NCBI RefSeq assembly: GCF_022539665.2 | Contig: NC_081333.1 | Span: 1,736,001-1,800,000, forward strand | Source: Daphnia carinata | Taxonomy: Eukaryota; Arthropoda; Branchiopoda; Diplostraca; Daphniidae | Direction: 5' to 3' | DNA length: 64,000 nucleotides | Part shown: positions 48,537 to 59,841 of the stretch, one piece after another | How positions within the stretch are numbered: position 1 is the stretch's first letter | Layout of the letters: the number at the start of each line of letters is the position of its first letter | Program-made: the position numbers and the translations under genes | The notes under the pieces: model-generated | What the model saw: only the letters and a program-made list of their open reading frames with translations | Told to the model about the DNA's origin: nothing | Database searches by the model: none

Positions 48537-49038
48537 CACGCCCAGAGTGATGGAGACATAGCTAGCATTACACATTGAAGAGGAAAAGAAACAAGTAATT
48601 GAAGTCGACGCGAGCGAGAATTGTTTTCAACTGTGATGTTTTGTTTTTTGAGCACCTCGGCTGGCAACAATTATAAATTAAGTCTGAAGCCATTCTTTAA
48701 AGCTGGGCACACAGACGGATAATTAGGGAGGCCCTGATTTGGATGGGCCTTAACACGGAGAACGAAAGACTAGAATAAGGGGGGTTGGATTTGTCCATCA
48801 TAAAATTAACAAACAAAACGCAACAACTCTTATCATGTTTAGTCAGGAACTTGTTTCTTGCGTTATCCATTTGTTTTTGTTTTGTTTTTGTTGTTTTTGT
48901 GTTATTAAATAGCCGACAAGTAGTCGGAAGGTGATCCTTTCATGGTGATTGGTTGCTCTTCTTCAGGTGTCGAGTTGCCATGGGGCAAACGGATCCTTGA
49001 CGGTGACAATTGTCTTGTTTCATCATCGAATCCGAAAC
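47982..49038 (-). other. alternative last exons of SPNS-A
   Basis: Two exons with good acceptors (CTATTTAG at 49039, CTTCTAG at 48146) both accept the phase-1 end of exon 50014-50057. Each first codon then reads Gly. One encodes a tail with [20 protein letters not shown] and stops at 48905. The other starts [20 protein letters not shown] and stops at 47982. They would give transporters with different cytosolic C-termini, as expected for sorting or regulation differences (inference). Confidence 0.75.
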
Positions 49039-52000
49039 CTAAATAGATTACCAGAAAGAAAGAAAAAGAATAGTTTCGTTGACTCATCGGATTCCCCGGC
49101 ACGTCAAAACGTTGGCTGCTATCGACAGATAAAGCCACGCAATGGACCGTCGCACAGATAAAAAGATAAACCGCACACCAGTTCTTAAGTCAATAACGAA
49201 AAGGTAATGCGAGGACATGACTAAGAAAAAACACAAATGGGCAAGTCAAAAGTGATATGCTGGTGGGATTTTAGAAATAACAAAATAAAAAGAAAGGGAA
49301 TGCATTCACGAAATGGCGTAATTTGGCAACCACCAATCAAGGCTGACACATCGAATTCACTGGGTATAAGAACTGGATGGCAAGACTTAAAGAAAAAAGA
49401 TCGCCTTGTCATCCCTTTTTTTTTTGCAAGCCTATCACGAAACACCGAATTAAAAAAAAAATCCCGTCAAATCAGCAGAATACTTGAAGCGAAGCCAAAA
49501 TTCTTAACAGGAATCGATCCAAGACATTACAGCTAAGAACAAAGATCAGCTTGATTGAAAATTCATAAAAAAACCGACAAAAGAAGCAGCGTGATAGGTT
49601 TTCAAAAACATTAAAATAAAATATCGATAAGGATTCATTCTCATCTGTCTAAACGGCCCGATAAATAGTTGGCCCGACTGACCTATTTTTTTAGCCGTCA
49701 TCATATCAGTAGGAAGGCCGTTCCACATCAAGGACGCGGGCAACTCCTTCATACTTACGGCTCGGAAACCGCGCGGGCCGTCTGTTTTTATTTTTATGAT
49801 GAGCGTTGATTAAAAACATGCAGACCGGACAGACAAATCCAGATGGAAGAAAGAACCGATAGAAAGCAGAAGTTGCCACATAGACATAAAAACACAAAAG
49901 CCACCAACAGAAATAAATATTAATTGCAGCCGTTTTCCCGTTTTCATGCATTCTAAATGTTTAATCAATATACAAGAAAATCGACAAGCAACCCTTTTAA
50001 AAATGAGACTGACCTGCAATCGCTCGATCTACTTTAGCTTTATCCTCGACGATATACCTGTAATAGACAAGATGCCCTTGTTATTAAGGAAATTTTGAAA
50101 TTTCTTAACTGGAACTGTACCATGCTGTTGCGAAGAAGAAGAGAGCGCCTAGAACTTCGACAACTATCGTAATTGACATGGCCCACTGGAGAGCTTTGAA
50201 ATCGCCTTCCACAGTGGTGAGATCTATTGAAGATGTTCCTGAACTGGAACAGTTTGCGCTTATGTCCGTTTCAGGTAAACTGGTAGAGGTACTCACGGCC
50301 CCCAATGCAGTCGTGTTTAGGAGTAATTCATTGACAAATGTCGTGGCTGGAGTTGCAAACGTTTTCTTAAGAATCTCTGAGATCTGTTGACAATTTCAAA
50401 ACAAAAAATAATTAAGAATTATCGAACGCATTTGGAAAACTAATTAAATGTGTTCGCTTTTACCTGGCCAATCAGGTACGGAGAGCCGGCATCGCCTAAT
50501 GCATGAGAAAACAGAATTTGGAACGCTTCGGCGGTCGACCGTCGTGTAGGGATCACTGTGTACTGGTAATAAAAAGCAATTAAAATGTAGAGAAAAAAAC
50601 AATAAAAATAAGAGACAAACATGGCACACAGCCAACAACTGAAAGAAATGAGGTAAGGCACCGCATACCAGAAGGATATCAGCAACAATCGCCCAGTTCA
50701 AATTGAGCAGGACTTGGCCAAAGAAGACAACCACAAAGCAGGTGGTCGTGTTCCATCCAGCGATAAACAGCGCGGCTAACATTAGGGGAGTTGAAAACAG
50801 CATACCCATACCGCACACGATGGGGTCGGCACGTTGGTAACGAACACGCAACTTTTGACCCAGGAATGAGCCCAGGGGTACGCCCAACAGACCGGCAATC
50901 ATGGCAATCAAGCCGAAAATGTACGAGACACTACAGAGTACGAAGATAAAAATACAAACAAAACATACATTGATATGTTGACGTGAACTGACAGCTAAAG
51001 CACGTGACACTGACTATCACAATATCAAAGGCACAAGCGTGACAAGGTGTTCGAAACGTGACCGGACGTGATTTTGGAATTTTACCATCGTAATATCAGT
51101 AAGGAGAGACCAGTTCAAGTTTAAAAACAACTGGCCAAGGAACATGAAGGTAAATGTCATGACCGGTTGACTGTCTGCCAAAATCAGGGTGGCCACCATG
51201 AAAGGTACGCTAAGTATTAGACCTGCTCCGCAAACATTCGGATCAGCAGTCGGATAGACCCGACGAAGTTTCTGACTTAGGAACGATCCAGCTGTGACAC
51301 CCAAAACTCCGGCCATGACTGTTTCACCGCCAAAGATAAGTGCAACGCTAATGATCGAAATTCCGTAGTTTTTTTCGTTTGTTTAGGCCATAATGCGGAA
51401 AATTCAATGAAGCGCTTTGTCATTTGATTATATCGCCTGAATTGAAACGGAAATTGACGTACTCATCCAGCGAAACATCCTGATGACCTTGTTGAGTGGC
51501 CAAGCCCAATGCGATAAACTTGGGACCCCACCACGCCAGGGCTCCAGCGACGAACGCTACCGCTGTGCAAGCTGCAGTGGACATGACAAAGCTTTTGCTG
51601 TTGTGGCAAAATTATTTTTAAAAAACCACTGGTTAGGCGACATGGCTTACACGAGGCCGCAATTAAAAATAACTGTTAACTGACTTTTTGCCCAGGGACT
51701 TAATGTCGTCCCACCAACTCGTGGCTGATAGATGGGCGCCTTCCGATTCGCCGCGAGGAGGATCTTGTACGACCAACAAAATCAGTAGCACGGCAATAGC
51801 ACCGAAAACGGGCGTGACTCGAAGTCCCCAATGCCACGAACCCATTATCCTCGCCGCTTCCGAGCCGACAATGTAGCCCAGTCCGCTATTGGATGTAATG
51901 TTTTGAACAGGAAATACTGCAATTAGGCACAGCACTCATGACACATCACCAGGATATATATTAATCATTACCTTCCCACAGGAATGGCAAAATAGAAAAG

Positions 52001-53495
52001 GGCGAGGAACTTGGAGCGAGTATCGCCGACGAACAAGTCGGAAATGATTGTTGGTGCAATAGTCGAGTATGATGCTTCACCAACACCTACAAGAGCCCTC
52101 ATCACCAAGAACCCCCAGAAGGTTGTCATATAAGAGCCAAGTAGCGTTGTCAGGCTCCAAATGAAAATCCCGCCTGCCATGATGAGCCTGAATAAAATAC
52201 AATGTTAGCGATACAATCCGGAAATAAATAAATAATTCAAAATACCGTCGTGAGTATCGATCACCCAGATAGCCGAACACAGGGGCGCATATCATGTATA
52301 TGGCGACAAAAGCTGTCTGCAGGAGTCCCCCCTCAGTATCTCCGATGTTCAAATCACATTGTATCTGGGTCAAAATTCCTATTCAAACAAAATAAAACAA
52401 ACGTTAAAGATGAAAATTAGATAGTCAAAACTGTTTACGTGGCATCGCATTTCTATACAATGGTTACCGGACTAGTAATATAACCTTCACGCATGTAAAT
52501 GTCATCCTGTTCTAGAAAATAATTTTAGATACTACCGACTAGGCGACTTTCCAAATCATGTTTTTCTTTAGGCCTGCAACGTGGCTATTTTTCATCGTGT
52601 TATTGAATACATGCCAGAAATGTGGGCGGGTCACTTTAAAAACTGGAGCGAAATGATAACTTTATGCTGAATTGCTGAATGAAGGTGTGAATTAGTCAAT
52701 GATGCAAGCCGGTTCAATCGAATGCTAACTGTAAACTGTAATCAATAACAAACGCTATTTATTTTTTTGCGTCATCATTCGGCTCTTGGAATAGCCGGGT
52801 CGGCTCACGTCAGCTGGCAACCAATAAGAGAAGGGGCCACGACCACGCCACCTGACGTCATCAAAACCCTCACGTGAAATTTTAAGGCCAACGTATGGGG
52901 TGATGGAAATTTTTTCACAAGCCACTCCTACATGCCCACGTCACTCATAGCGAGTACACACGAAAATGAAGATGATGCAATTAGTTGGCTTGAATAGAGA
53001 ACCTTCAAGTGGACTGAATGCTTGCTAACTACTTGCAGATAAAATAGGAATAAAAATGAAGGGAAGGATAAGTCGAAAACTATTTTTTCTAGTATGATGG
53101 TCTTCCTGGTAATATTCCTACTTCACAACACATTGTTTTAAATTTTTCAAAGCACATGTTAAGGTAAAGATAAAGGATGTACCTGCTATTGTATATCTGT
53201 CCATGTAATTGATTAGATTGACAAAGCAGAGGATGCTGACGGTGATGATCTGTCGTTTTGTGAGCTGGGGCTCAGTTCTGGTTTCTCCTGAGGAGCTGAT
53301 TGCTGAAGAAACACTTACACATGGTGATTCCTTCGTATTGATTTTCAAGTTTGAGCTGGATAGTGAACTTGATCCACTCGAGTCTGTCGACACTTTTCCA
53401 TCTTGCCTATTGGAGTTTCTTAATGAACGTTCGCACACTTCATGATCGATCAACTGTTGAGCAGACATATTCGCACGAATTCCAGTTGAATCCAT
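47982..53495 (-). CDS. spinster-like (SPNS) MFS transporter A, alternatively spliced
   Basis: Coding exons: 53183-53495, 52246-52378, 51972-52187, 51685-51885, 51463-51597, then either 51086-51347 or 50669-50930, then 50464-50562, 50121-50383, 50014-50057, then either 48905-49038 (599 aa in total) or 47982-48145 (609 aa). Spinster/SPNS proteins are lysosomal or plasma-membrane MFS carriers for lysophospholipid or sphingosine-phosphate type lipids (family knowledge). Seen: a Ser-rich cytosolic N-tail; TM1 with [15 protein letters not shown]; the loop [11 protein letters not shown]; the TM4-5 block [19 protein letters not shown] with [39 protein letters not shown]; and [10 protein letters not shown]. 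Downstream are [20 protein letters not shown] and [10 protein letters not shown]. The start is the first ATG after a UTR acceptor at 53517. Substrate unknown. Confidence 0.93.
50669..51347 (-). other. mutually exclusive duplicated exon pair in SPNS-A
   Basis: Exons 51086-51347 and 50669-50930 are both exactly 262 bp, enter in the same phase and leave at a codon boundary. They encode the same part of the protein: [20 protein letters not shown] versus [20 protein letters not shown], and [19 protein letters not shown] versus [19 protein letters not shown]. Since 262 is 3n+1, including both or neither would shift the frame, so one must be chosen. They cover about two transmembrane helices and the loop between them. 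Confidence 0.88.
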
Positions 53496-54340
53496 AGTCT
53501 TTATCTATTTGTCGTTCTAATAAGGTGGGGAAAAATGATGGTGAAATGGACTGCGATACGCGTCGTGATATGAACTAGCTGTCACTGATTCTACCGGCTT
53601 TTGAGAATCAGCAAAGTACCTGAATGGAAGAGAAGCAGACTGTTTTTCTATCGGTGAAATGGGCGGGGCTATACAACGGTTTTCGGATGTCGTACGATAC
53701 ACTAGCCAATGGCGTGCTGCTTGTACCCTTCCTAGTCAATACAAACCAAAATATTAAAATTGTATTAATAGTTGAATTTGTATTATTTTCTACTGCCTGA
53801 AAATTTGGCAAAGCATAATAATAATTCTAAACAAAAAATGCTGTTTTATTATGAACGGATTTGACTTGAGTAGTACTGACGACGTCTGTTTTTGACAACT
53901 GTCAAAAATTGGCAATATTTTGCATAACACAAGATTCATAGGAACTGGTATACTGGAAAATGGAAATGATAAAATCGTACGATGTGTCAATGACCATAAC
54001 TACTATCTAATCTGGGAAAATAACTGCATTGCACAGTGTGGTGCTAACAATTGTGAAACGGGAAAATTTACACAACGTGGTTTCGCATGCATTCTATAGA
54101 AAGGAAACATGTGGTTGCTATTTAGATTCAGAAAACTAAAGAAATAGACACCTTCACTTTATCTTACCTACTACAAAAAGTGTGAAGGCTACAAGACGCA
54201 AACTCTCCGTCTCGTGACTGAGCCGACGACTAACAGAAAAAGTGAACTTGTAAACTTTCTTTAATTTCTCCGGGCGTAGAAGAGAAAGTCCAGTCCAATG
54301 GGAGATCTCACATGACCAGTGAAAGAGCTTCAATTGCATT
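53496..54340 (-). other. 5' UTR and leader intron of SPNS-A
   Basis: On the minus strand a strong acceptor (CACCTTATTAG at 53517) precedes the start codon by 21 nt. A strong donor (GTAGTAG|GTAAGAT) ends a probable non-coding first exon at 54168. That exon's upstream limit is unknown but may reach about 54340. The 61-codon frame inside it is not considered coding. Confidence 0.5.
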
Positions 54341-55936
54341 TTACTATTTGAGCGCCATTTAGTTTAAACGATTTTTGTCGCCGTCATCAATTCGTCCATT
54401 CGTGCCATCTATCGAACAGCGGAGGGTGCACGCTAAATTTTTCATTTTACTAGTCTCTATCCGCATTTAAGACACTAATTTGCGTTACGTAGATTAGAAA
54501 AAGCTTAATCATGTGCTAGCTATGCAAGTTTAAGCTTTCAAAACGACAGCGTAGGGCGGATATCGTAGCCTGGTTCAATCTTGTTTTATCTTTTGTGATT
54601 ATAAATAAGGCCACCATAACAAACCCTCGGATGCATTTTAATCGTCACGCACGTGTCGTCGATCATAATAGAGGCGGAAAAAACGATGGCTTCCCATTAC
54701 TGAAATACATGGCTTCGTTTTGCATTGAATGGCCATTGTTATGCATTTTCCAAATCAATTTCTAAATTTTTTGACATGCTAAAAAAGGTCTTCATTAAGC
54801 CATACAAATTAGACATGAGGGGATACTAGTATGGGGCAATTTTCGAAAAAAAAAATACCTTATTCCCTTGCGTTTTAAACAAGAAATGTAATTTTGCGTA
54901 AGACGTTGCTTTTCCATTATTTTTTGGGAAAACCATTTGACTCGTAAAATTATCTGTCGTTATCCGTTTGCCTCCGTTATCAATGGACGTTTTGGTGTCA
55001 CGGATTAAGGCTTAAAAACCTAGTTTCAACAGGAAAATTATGATTAGGAACTCAAAAATGTTTTGGTCATCAGTTGTATTGTTTAGTCCAAAATATTTTG
55101 GAATTTACCTGCATAATAACGCCATACTCATAACAGCTCAATTTCGATTGCTTAATTTTGGTTAAAAAGCTACGGGATTCCAACCAACGTCCTTCAATCA
55201 GACATGGAAATGATGCCTTTTTTATATCAACAAGGGAAAACAACGTAAATTTGTGGCTACTACTTTTGCGCGTGCAACCAAAAATTCACGACAGAATCGA
55301 TTAGAATGAATCGTGCGTGTGTCATCGTTAAACCTTAGACACATTGGTCTGCTGACGGCGATCCGGATATTGCTGAATTGTTGGCAAGCCAAAATCGTAC
55401 CGTGAATAGCATTGTTTGTCCCCAACTCTTCCTTTTTCTTACGTGCCATAGGCACGCACGCTCTTGGCTCAATTTAGCCTCTTAATTACGAAAAATATTC
55501 CTTTCGTTTAGTTCCAAGAAATCCACAAGCGCAATGTAAAACATAGATACGTATCGTTCCAATGACTACGCTAAACCTTATGACCGAAACTATACTACAA
55601 TCCACGATTTCTGTTGTATCGATAACAACATGGGTTAAAGCCTGCACTACTATACGTTCAATAAGTCGACTTATCGTGTTTCGAAGACATCAGCCAAACA
55701 AGAACCTAGATAGCAACTCGTGCAACGAAAAGCATTTGGGGAAATGAGGTACCAGTCGGTGTTAAATGTTAAAGGGCAAATATTCAAGTATGTCGTACCT
55801 AGAGTACAAGCACCTAACTGGGAAACCTCATTTGCTTCTTACAAGCTGGCAATTCCTCTAGAGTCTTTCGAAATCAAATACAGTACGGAGTAAGGCTCTC
55901 GGCAGTTCGTTTAACATTTCCAAAATATCTTCCGGA
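54341..55936. other. divergent intergenic region between SPNS-A and the Rh gene
   Basis: Promoter side of both genes. No exon supported. A 'GCCATCTA' repeat motif occurs at about 54404. Confidence 0.5.
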
Positions 55937-58354
55937 ATGTCGATGGCTTGTAAAAAAAGATTGAAGAACGAAAAACTACTGGTGTGTGCTATTCTTGTGC
56001 AATTAGCTCTGGGTTGCGCATTTACTTTATTTGTCGAATACGGAAATGAATCGAACGGAGCTTATGTGGGTAACAGCTACCACGGTGTACATCTGGGAGT
56101 TCAAGAAAAGAAATCCGGGAAAAATTCATTACCCAACAGCTACTACAGTATGTTTTATTTATTTTTGCATGTTTGTAAATTGCGATCCTGCTACTAAAAA
56201 ATTAAAAAATTCTGCAAGAGTGGGCTGTTTGCCAATCTTATCAATACACGTGCCAAATGCCTGGCTTCCATTTGGGTGCAGATCACGCCATGATCCTATG
56301 AATAACTTGTTTAATATTGGATCTTTATTTAGTGTTTCAGGATGTGCATTTGATGATGTTTATCGGCTTTGGATACCTTTTATTGCTGATGAAAAGTTCA
56401 GATCGCCGCTCCATAACTTTGTACTTCCTAGTCGTTGCGATCAGTCTCCAATGGGGAACTCTCTGCTACGGATTCTTCCGCACCGACAAAGGAAAAATCT
56501 ACTTGGACATCGATAGGTAAGGTATATCTTTCACATTATTGTATTTAATTACAGATTGAATAAAATTATTTCTATCACATTTTTGCAGTTTACTGAATGC
56601 GGATTTCGCATGCGCTGGAGTGCTAATTTCGTGCGCTGCGGTCTCGGAATTCGTCACACCACTCCAGCTCATGTTCATGGCTCTGCTAGAAATTGCCTTT
56701 TCTTCTAGCAACAAGTGGATCGGTTCTGTCGTGTTTCAGGTAAATTACACGTCCTACAAGTAGGCTACTGAAACTAGAGCCTAGCTTTTACATCATCGTG
56801 AAATGTCCTGTTTCAGCCTCCAAACGTTTGATAGCAATCTGTTTTATGAATTGAATTAAATCTGTGGCAGGCATCGGATATCGGATCCTCAATGTTTATC
56901 CATGCATTTGGGGCCTATTTCGGTTTGGCTGTGAGTTTCGTTTTGTACCGTCGTACGACTTATTGCGTCAATAGGCAATCCAGCCGAAAAAAGGAAGCAA
57001 ACGACCCGATCCGCTCTACCTTTTCGGCCAGTATTGGTATGCGTTGCACTTGATAATCATTGAATAAAAAATGCCCAAGATTAAGCAAATAGATGATAAG
57101 AACAGGAACGATGTTCTTGTGGATCTTGTGGCCCAGTTTCAACGCTTGCCTTGCAAAAGGTGATGCGGAACAGTTCCGTGCCATCATCAACACGTACTAT
57201 TCATTATCGGCCAGCTGCGTGACGGCCTTCGCCGTTTCGTCTCTCGTTGCCAACTGCTTCATGTGCGCTGAAAACAGCAGTCGGCAAAAATTCAACATGG
57301 CAAGTAAACAGCTAAATTTAGATTCTAGTGAAATCTAAAGATTCGCGTTATGTTCCGCACAGGATGTTTTCCAAAATTCGACCTTGGTAGGTGGAGTTGT
57401 GATTGGCACATCCGCCGATATGATGATTAACATTTGGGGAGCTATGATTATAGGGGGCTTAGCCGGTGCAGGATCTGTGTTCATCGATCGTTTTTCAGCC
57501 GTAAGTAGAACATTAAATTAAACGAAACTGATTATACATTTATTGAAACAGTGAACATGATTTTGTGCTCACTTCAAGAAGCACATCGTCGATCGTGTGT
57601 CGGGAATCCGCGATGCGTGGTAACATAATTTTAATTTCTATGCAACCTTGCAAACCGCATTTTTTTCAATTAGTTTTTACTCAAAACGTTTTCCTTGTTT
57701 GTTTTCATAACAAATCAATGTAAAGGAAAGTAAACACATTACATGGAATGCCGGGCATACTAGCGGGTTTAATCGGTGCAGTTGTATCAGCTACGGCAAC
57801 CAAGGAGGACTACGGTTTCAGGTTGTTGCATGCTACACAATTCCATGAACGTATCTGATAATTGTGTTTTGCATATCACCACAGTTTATACCGACAATTC
57901 CCTGCCCGTTCTCCACTTAACAGTTCCAGCGAGTTCCTAAAGATTGAGTACTATAACCTTAGAATTGATCCCGGGGTAGAACGAACAGCTGCGCTGCAGG
58001 CAGGGTATCAGATCGCTGCACTCGTCGTGACATTGGTGATCGCTATTGTTGGAGGGCTCGGAACAGGTTAGCATGGTTCTAGTGACACACAGGTGTCACA
58101 ACTATTCATTGTATGTTCTTTTGTACCATGAACCACTTCCTTGTAAATTCCTTTTTATCTACGAATTTGTAGGCATGGTTCTGTTATTGCCCTTCTTCCG
58201 CCAACCCGTCCCGTCTGAAGAGAACGATTCGCAATCTGATCTGTCTCTTGTTGTTGATCAGTTGTTGCTCTCTGACAAAAATGCCACTATCGACAATGTT
58301 ATAACAACTGAACCTGTCGCTACGCCAACGGAAAATCAGTCGTCCATTTGTTAA
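55937..58354 (+). CDS. Rh50: Rh-type ammonium transporter (Rhesus glycoprotein)
   Basis: Ten exons: 55937-56147, 56333-56516, 56589-56739, 56871-57036, 57106-57299, 57363-57500, 57579-57619, 57726-57821, 57885-58066, 58173-58354 (1545 nt, 514 aa). Rh proteins are trimeric membrane channels for NH3/CO2, used for nitrogen excretion (family knowledge). Seen: a hydrophobic first helix; [17 protein letters not shown]; the ammonium-vestibule helix with [17 protein letters not shown]; the Rh signature [20 protein letters not shown]; the second half [13 protein letters not shown] and [30 protein letters not shown]; and [17 protein letters not shown] cytosolic tail is polar. Exon 5 ends ATG|GCAAGT, an apparent GC-AG intron chosen because only that junction restores the conserved [13 protein letters not shown] reading. 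The acceptor of exon 2 is TTATTTAG, 8 nt upstream of the more obvious CAG. Confidence 0.93.
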
Positions 58355-58984
58355 AGAAATTTGAATACGATTAATTTTGTATACGCATTCTATTACCGTC
58401 GAAATCAACATTAACAGAAAATGAGATACATTAAATTTTATGTATTTTCATTATCGGTTTTGTTCAAGCTGATCGAAAAAAAAGCAAGTCATACTAGAAG
58501 GATAGTTCTACATTTTTATGGCTTTCACGGACAGTATAGCAACCGTATTCGTTTTGTATGAAAAATAAATCATCAAAGTCTACCTGTCTGGGACACCATC
58601 AGTCTGCATAGAGGCAAGAATTTGGAATATCAAGAGGGCAAGTTTACCGAGACCAAAAAGAAATAATGACCTTACCTCTGGTCACTGACCTATCTCTCAT
58701 AAAGTTTGGTGGTCTTCGCAAATGGTCAAATTTTTTCCCGTTAGATATGGTTTTAAAGGCCTTAGAAACAGAAAGCAAAGGTCAGAGCAGTTTCATCTTT
58801 TCTAAAGATGGTTCGTTTTTCGAACTTGTGCCATTTTTCAACTGGAACTGGGACCATACACAAATAGGTGAGTTCGATTCATTATCAGTATAAATAAAAA
58901 ATATTCCGTGTAATCCAACGCAGTGGATCTTGAACATATTTTCCTCATTTCAGATTGATTGTTCAATAACAAGCCGTGAAAAAT
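58355..58984 (+). other. intergenic; possible 5' exon of the Ala/Gly-rich gene
   Basis: AATAAA at 58564-58569 may end the Rh transcript. A plus-strand open exon at 58666-58867 starts MTLPLVTDLSLIKFGG, ends HTQI, and has a good donor (ATAG|GTGAGT). A strong acceptor TCATTTCAG follows at 58953, but joining the two gives a stop at once (IGAT TGA). The exon is therefore either a separate short ORF, an upstream ORF, or it joins a weaker acceptor at 58972 (AACAAG). That weaker choice would run in frame into the next gene. Confidence 0.4.
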
Positions 58985-59578
58985 ATGGCCGTTTTGACAT
59001 TTGGCGTAGCGACAGTGATCGCAGTCACCGGAGCCAGTGCTGCGACAGCAGCCCCAGCACTGGCTGGAACGCTTACGGGAATCGTTACAATCTCTGCTTC
59101 GCCAGAAGTAGGTGGTGTAGCTGCCACCGTCGCTGGATCTGCTGGAGCGGGAGCGGTTGTCGGTGCCATCAGCGGAACTGCTGAAAATGGTTCGGCCGTC
59201 ATCGGGGCAGTTCTTGGTTCAGCCTCTTCTGCCGCAGTAACTTGCAGCAGCGCCGGATTCGCCGGAGCGGTAAGCAGTGGGCTTACGGTCGGGCCCCTAG
59301 GCTGGATGGTATTGGGGGCTGAACATTCCGTCAACGATGTTGTAACATTCGACTGCTGGAAACCGGTTTTACGGGACAACTCAGACGAACCGTCACGCGG
59401 AAAGCTGTTGAAGGACGTGATTGACGATTGGCGAATCAAGAAAGTGATTATCAAAGACGGAAAGGTTAGCCAGTTGCCTCAGTTGAGTCTGATCAATGTG
59501 TGGGACGAGACATTCAATATCGAGTATCTGGTTTTACCCACCAACAACCAGCTGGTAGCTCACGCTGTTCGTATGTGA
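58985..59578 (+). CDS. alanine/glycine-rich hydrophobic protein, unknown function
   Basis: A single-exon frame of 197 aa from the ATG at 58985. Residues 1-110 are a run of small residues (for example VIAVTGASAATAAPALAGTL and SAGAGAVVGAISG) that would form glycine-zipper-like membrane-seeking helices. The last 75 residues are a polar domain with LLKDVIDDWRIKKVIIKDG, LINVWDETFNIEYLVLP and a C-terminal HAVRM. I do not recognise the family. The small-residue half superficially recalls IFI27/ISG12-like or bacterial glycine-zipper proteins, but no specific motif supports this. Codon use looks normal and the frame is clean, so a real gene is likely. A longer start including an upstream exon (58666-58867) is possible. 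Confidence 0.65.
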   Translation: MAVLTFGVATVIAVTGASAATAAPALAGTLTGIVTISASPEVGGVAATVAGSAGAGAVVGAISGTAENGSAVIGAVLGSASSAAVTCSSAGFAGAVSSGLTVGPLGWMVLGAEHSVNDVVTFDCWKPVLRDNSDEPSRGKLLKDVIDDWRIKKVIIKDGKVSQLPQLSLINVWDETFNIEYLVLPTNNQLVAHAVRM

Positions 59579-59841
59579 ACTTAAAAATTGTCATAAAAAA
59601 GCAATGAAAGTTTAACATGATTCTGTTTGTCATGATGTGTTGTCAGTCTTTATGAACTTAGATAGACCTCAAGATAGTTGTACACCTCGTCTGTATAGCC
59701 CCACCTGCTCACATTTTCCTTAAATACATCTAGTAAAAATGTTAAGGTTGTCTTGAATTTTAAAAATCTTCTCTTGGACTTACTCAGTATGCTTATAATG
59801 GTGTGAATAGTATTTTCTAATAGTGTGAAGGCTTAAGGGTG
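59579..59841. other. convergent 3' flanks
   Basis: Short region between the Ala/Gly-rich gene and the end of SPNS-B. No feature recognised. Confidence 0.5.

Noticed and set aside
58963-59454. 163-codon antisense frame over the Ala/Gly-rich gene.
   Set aside because: GC-rich alanine codons produce open antisense frames. No start context or domain supports it.
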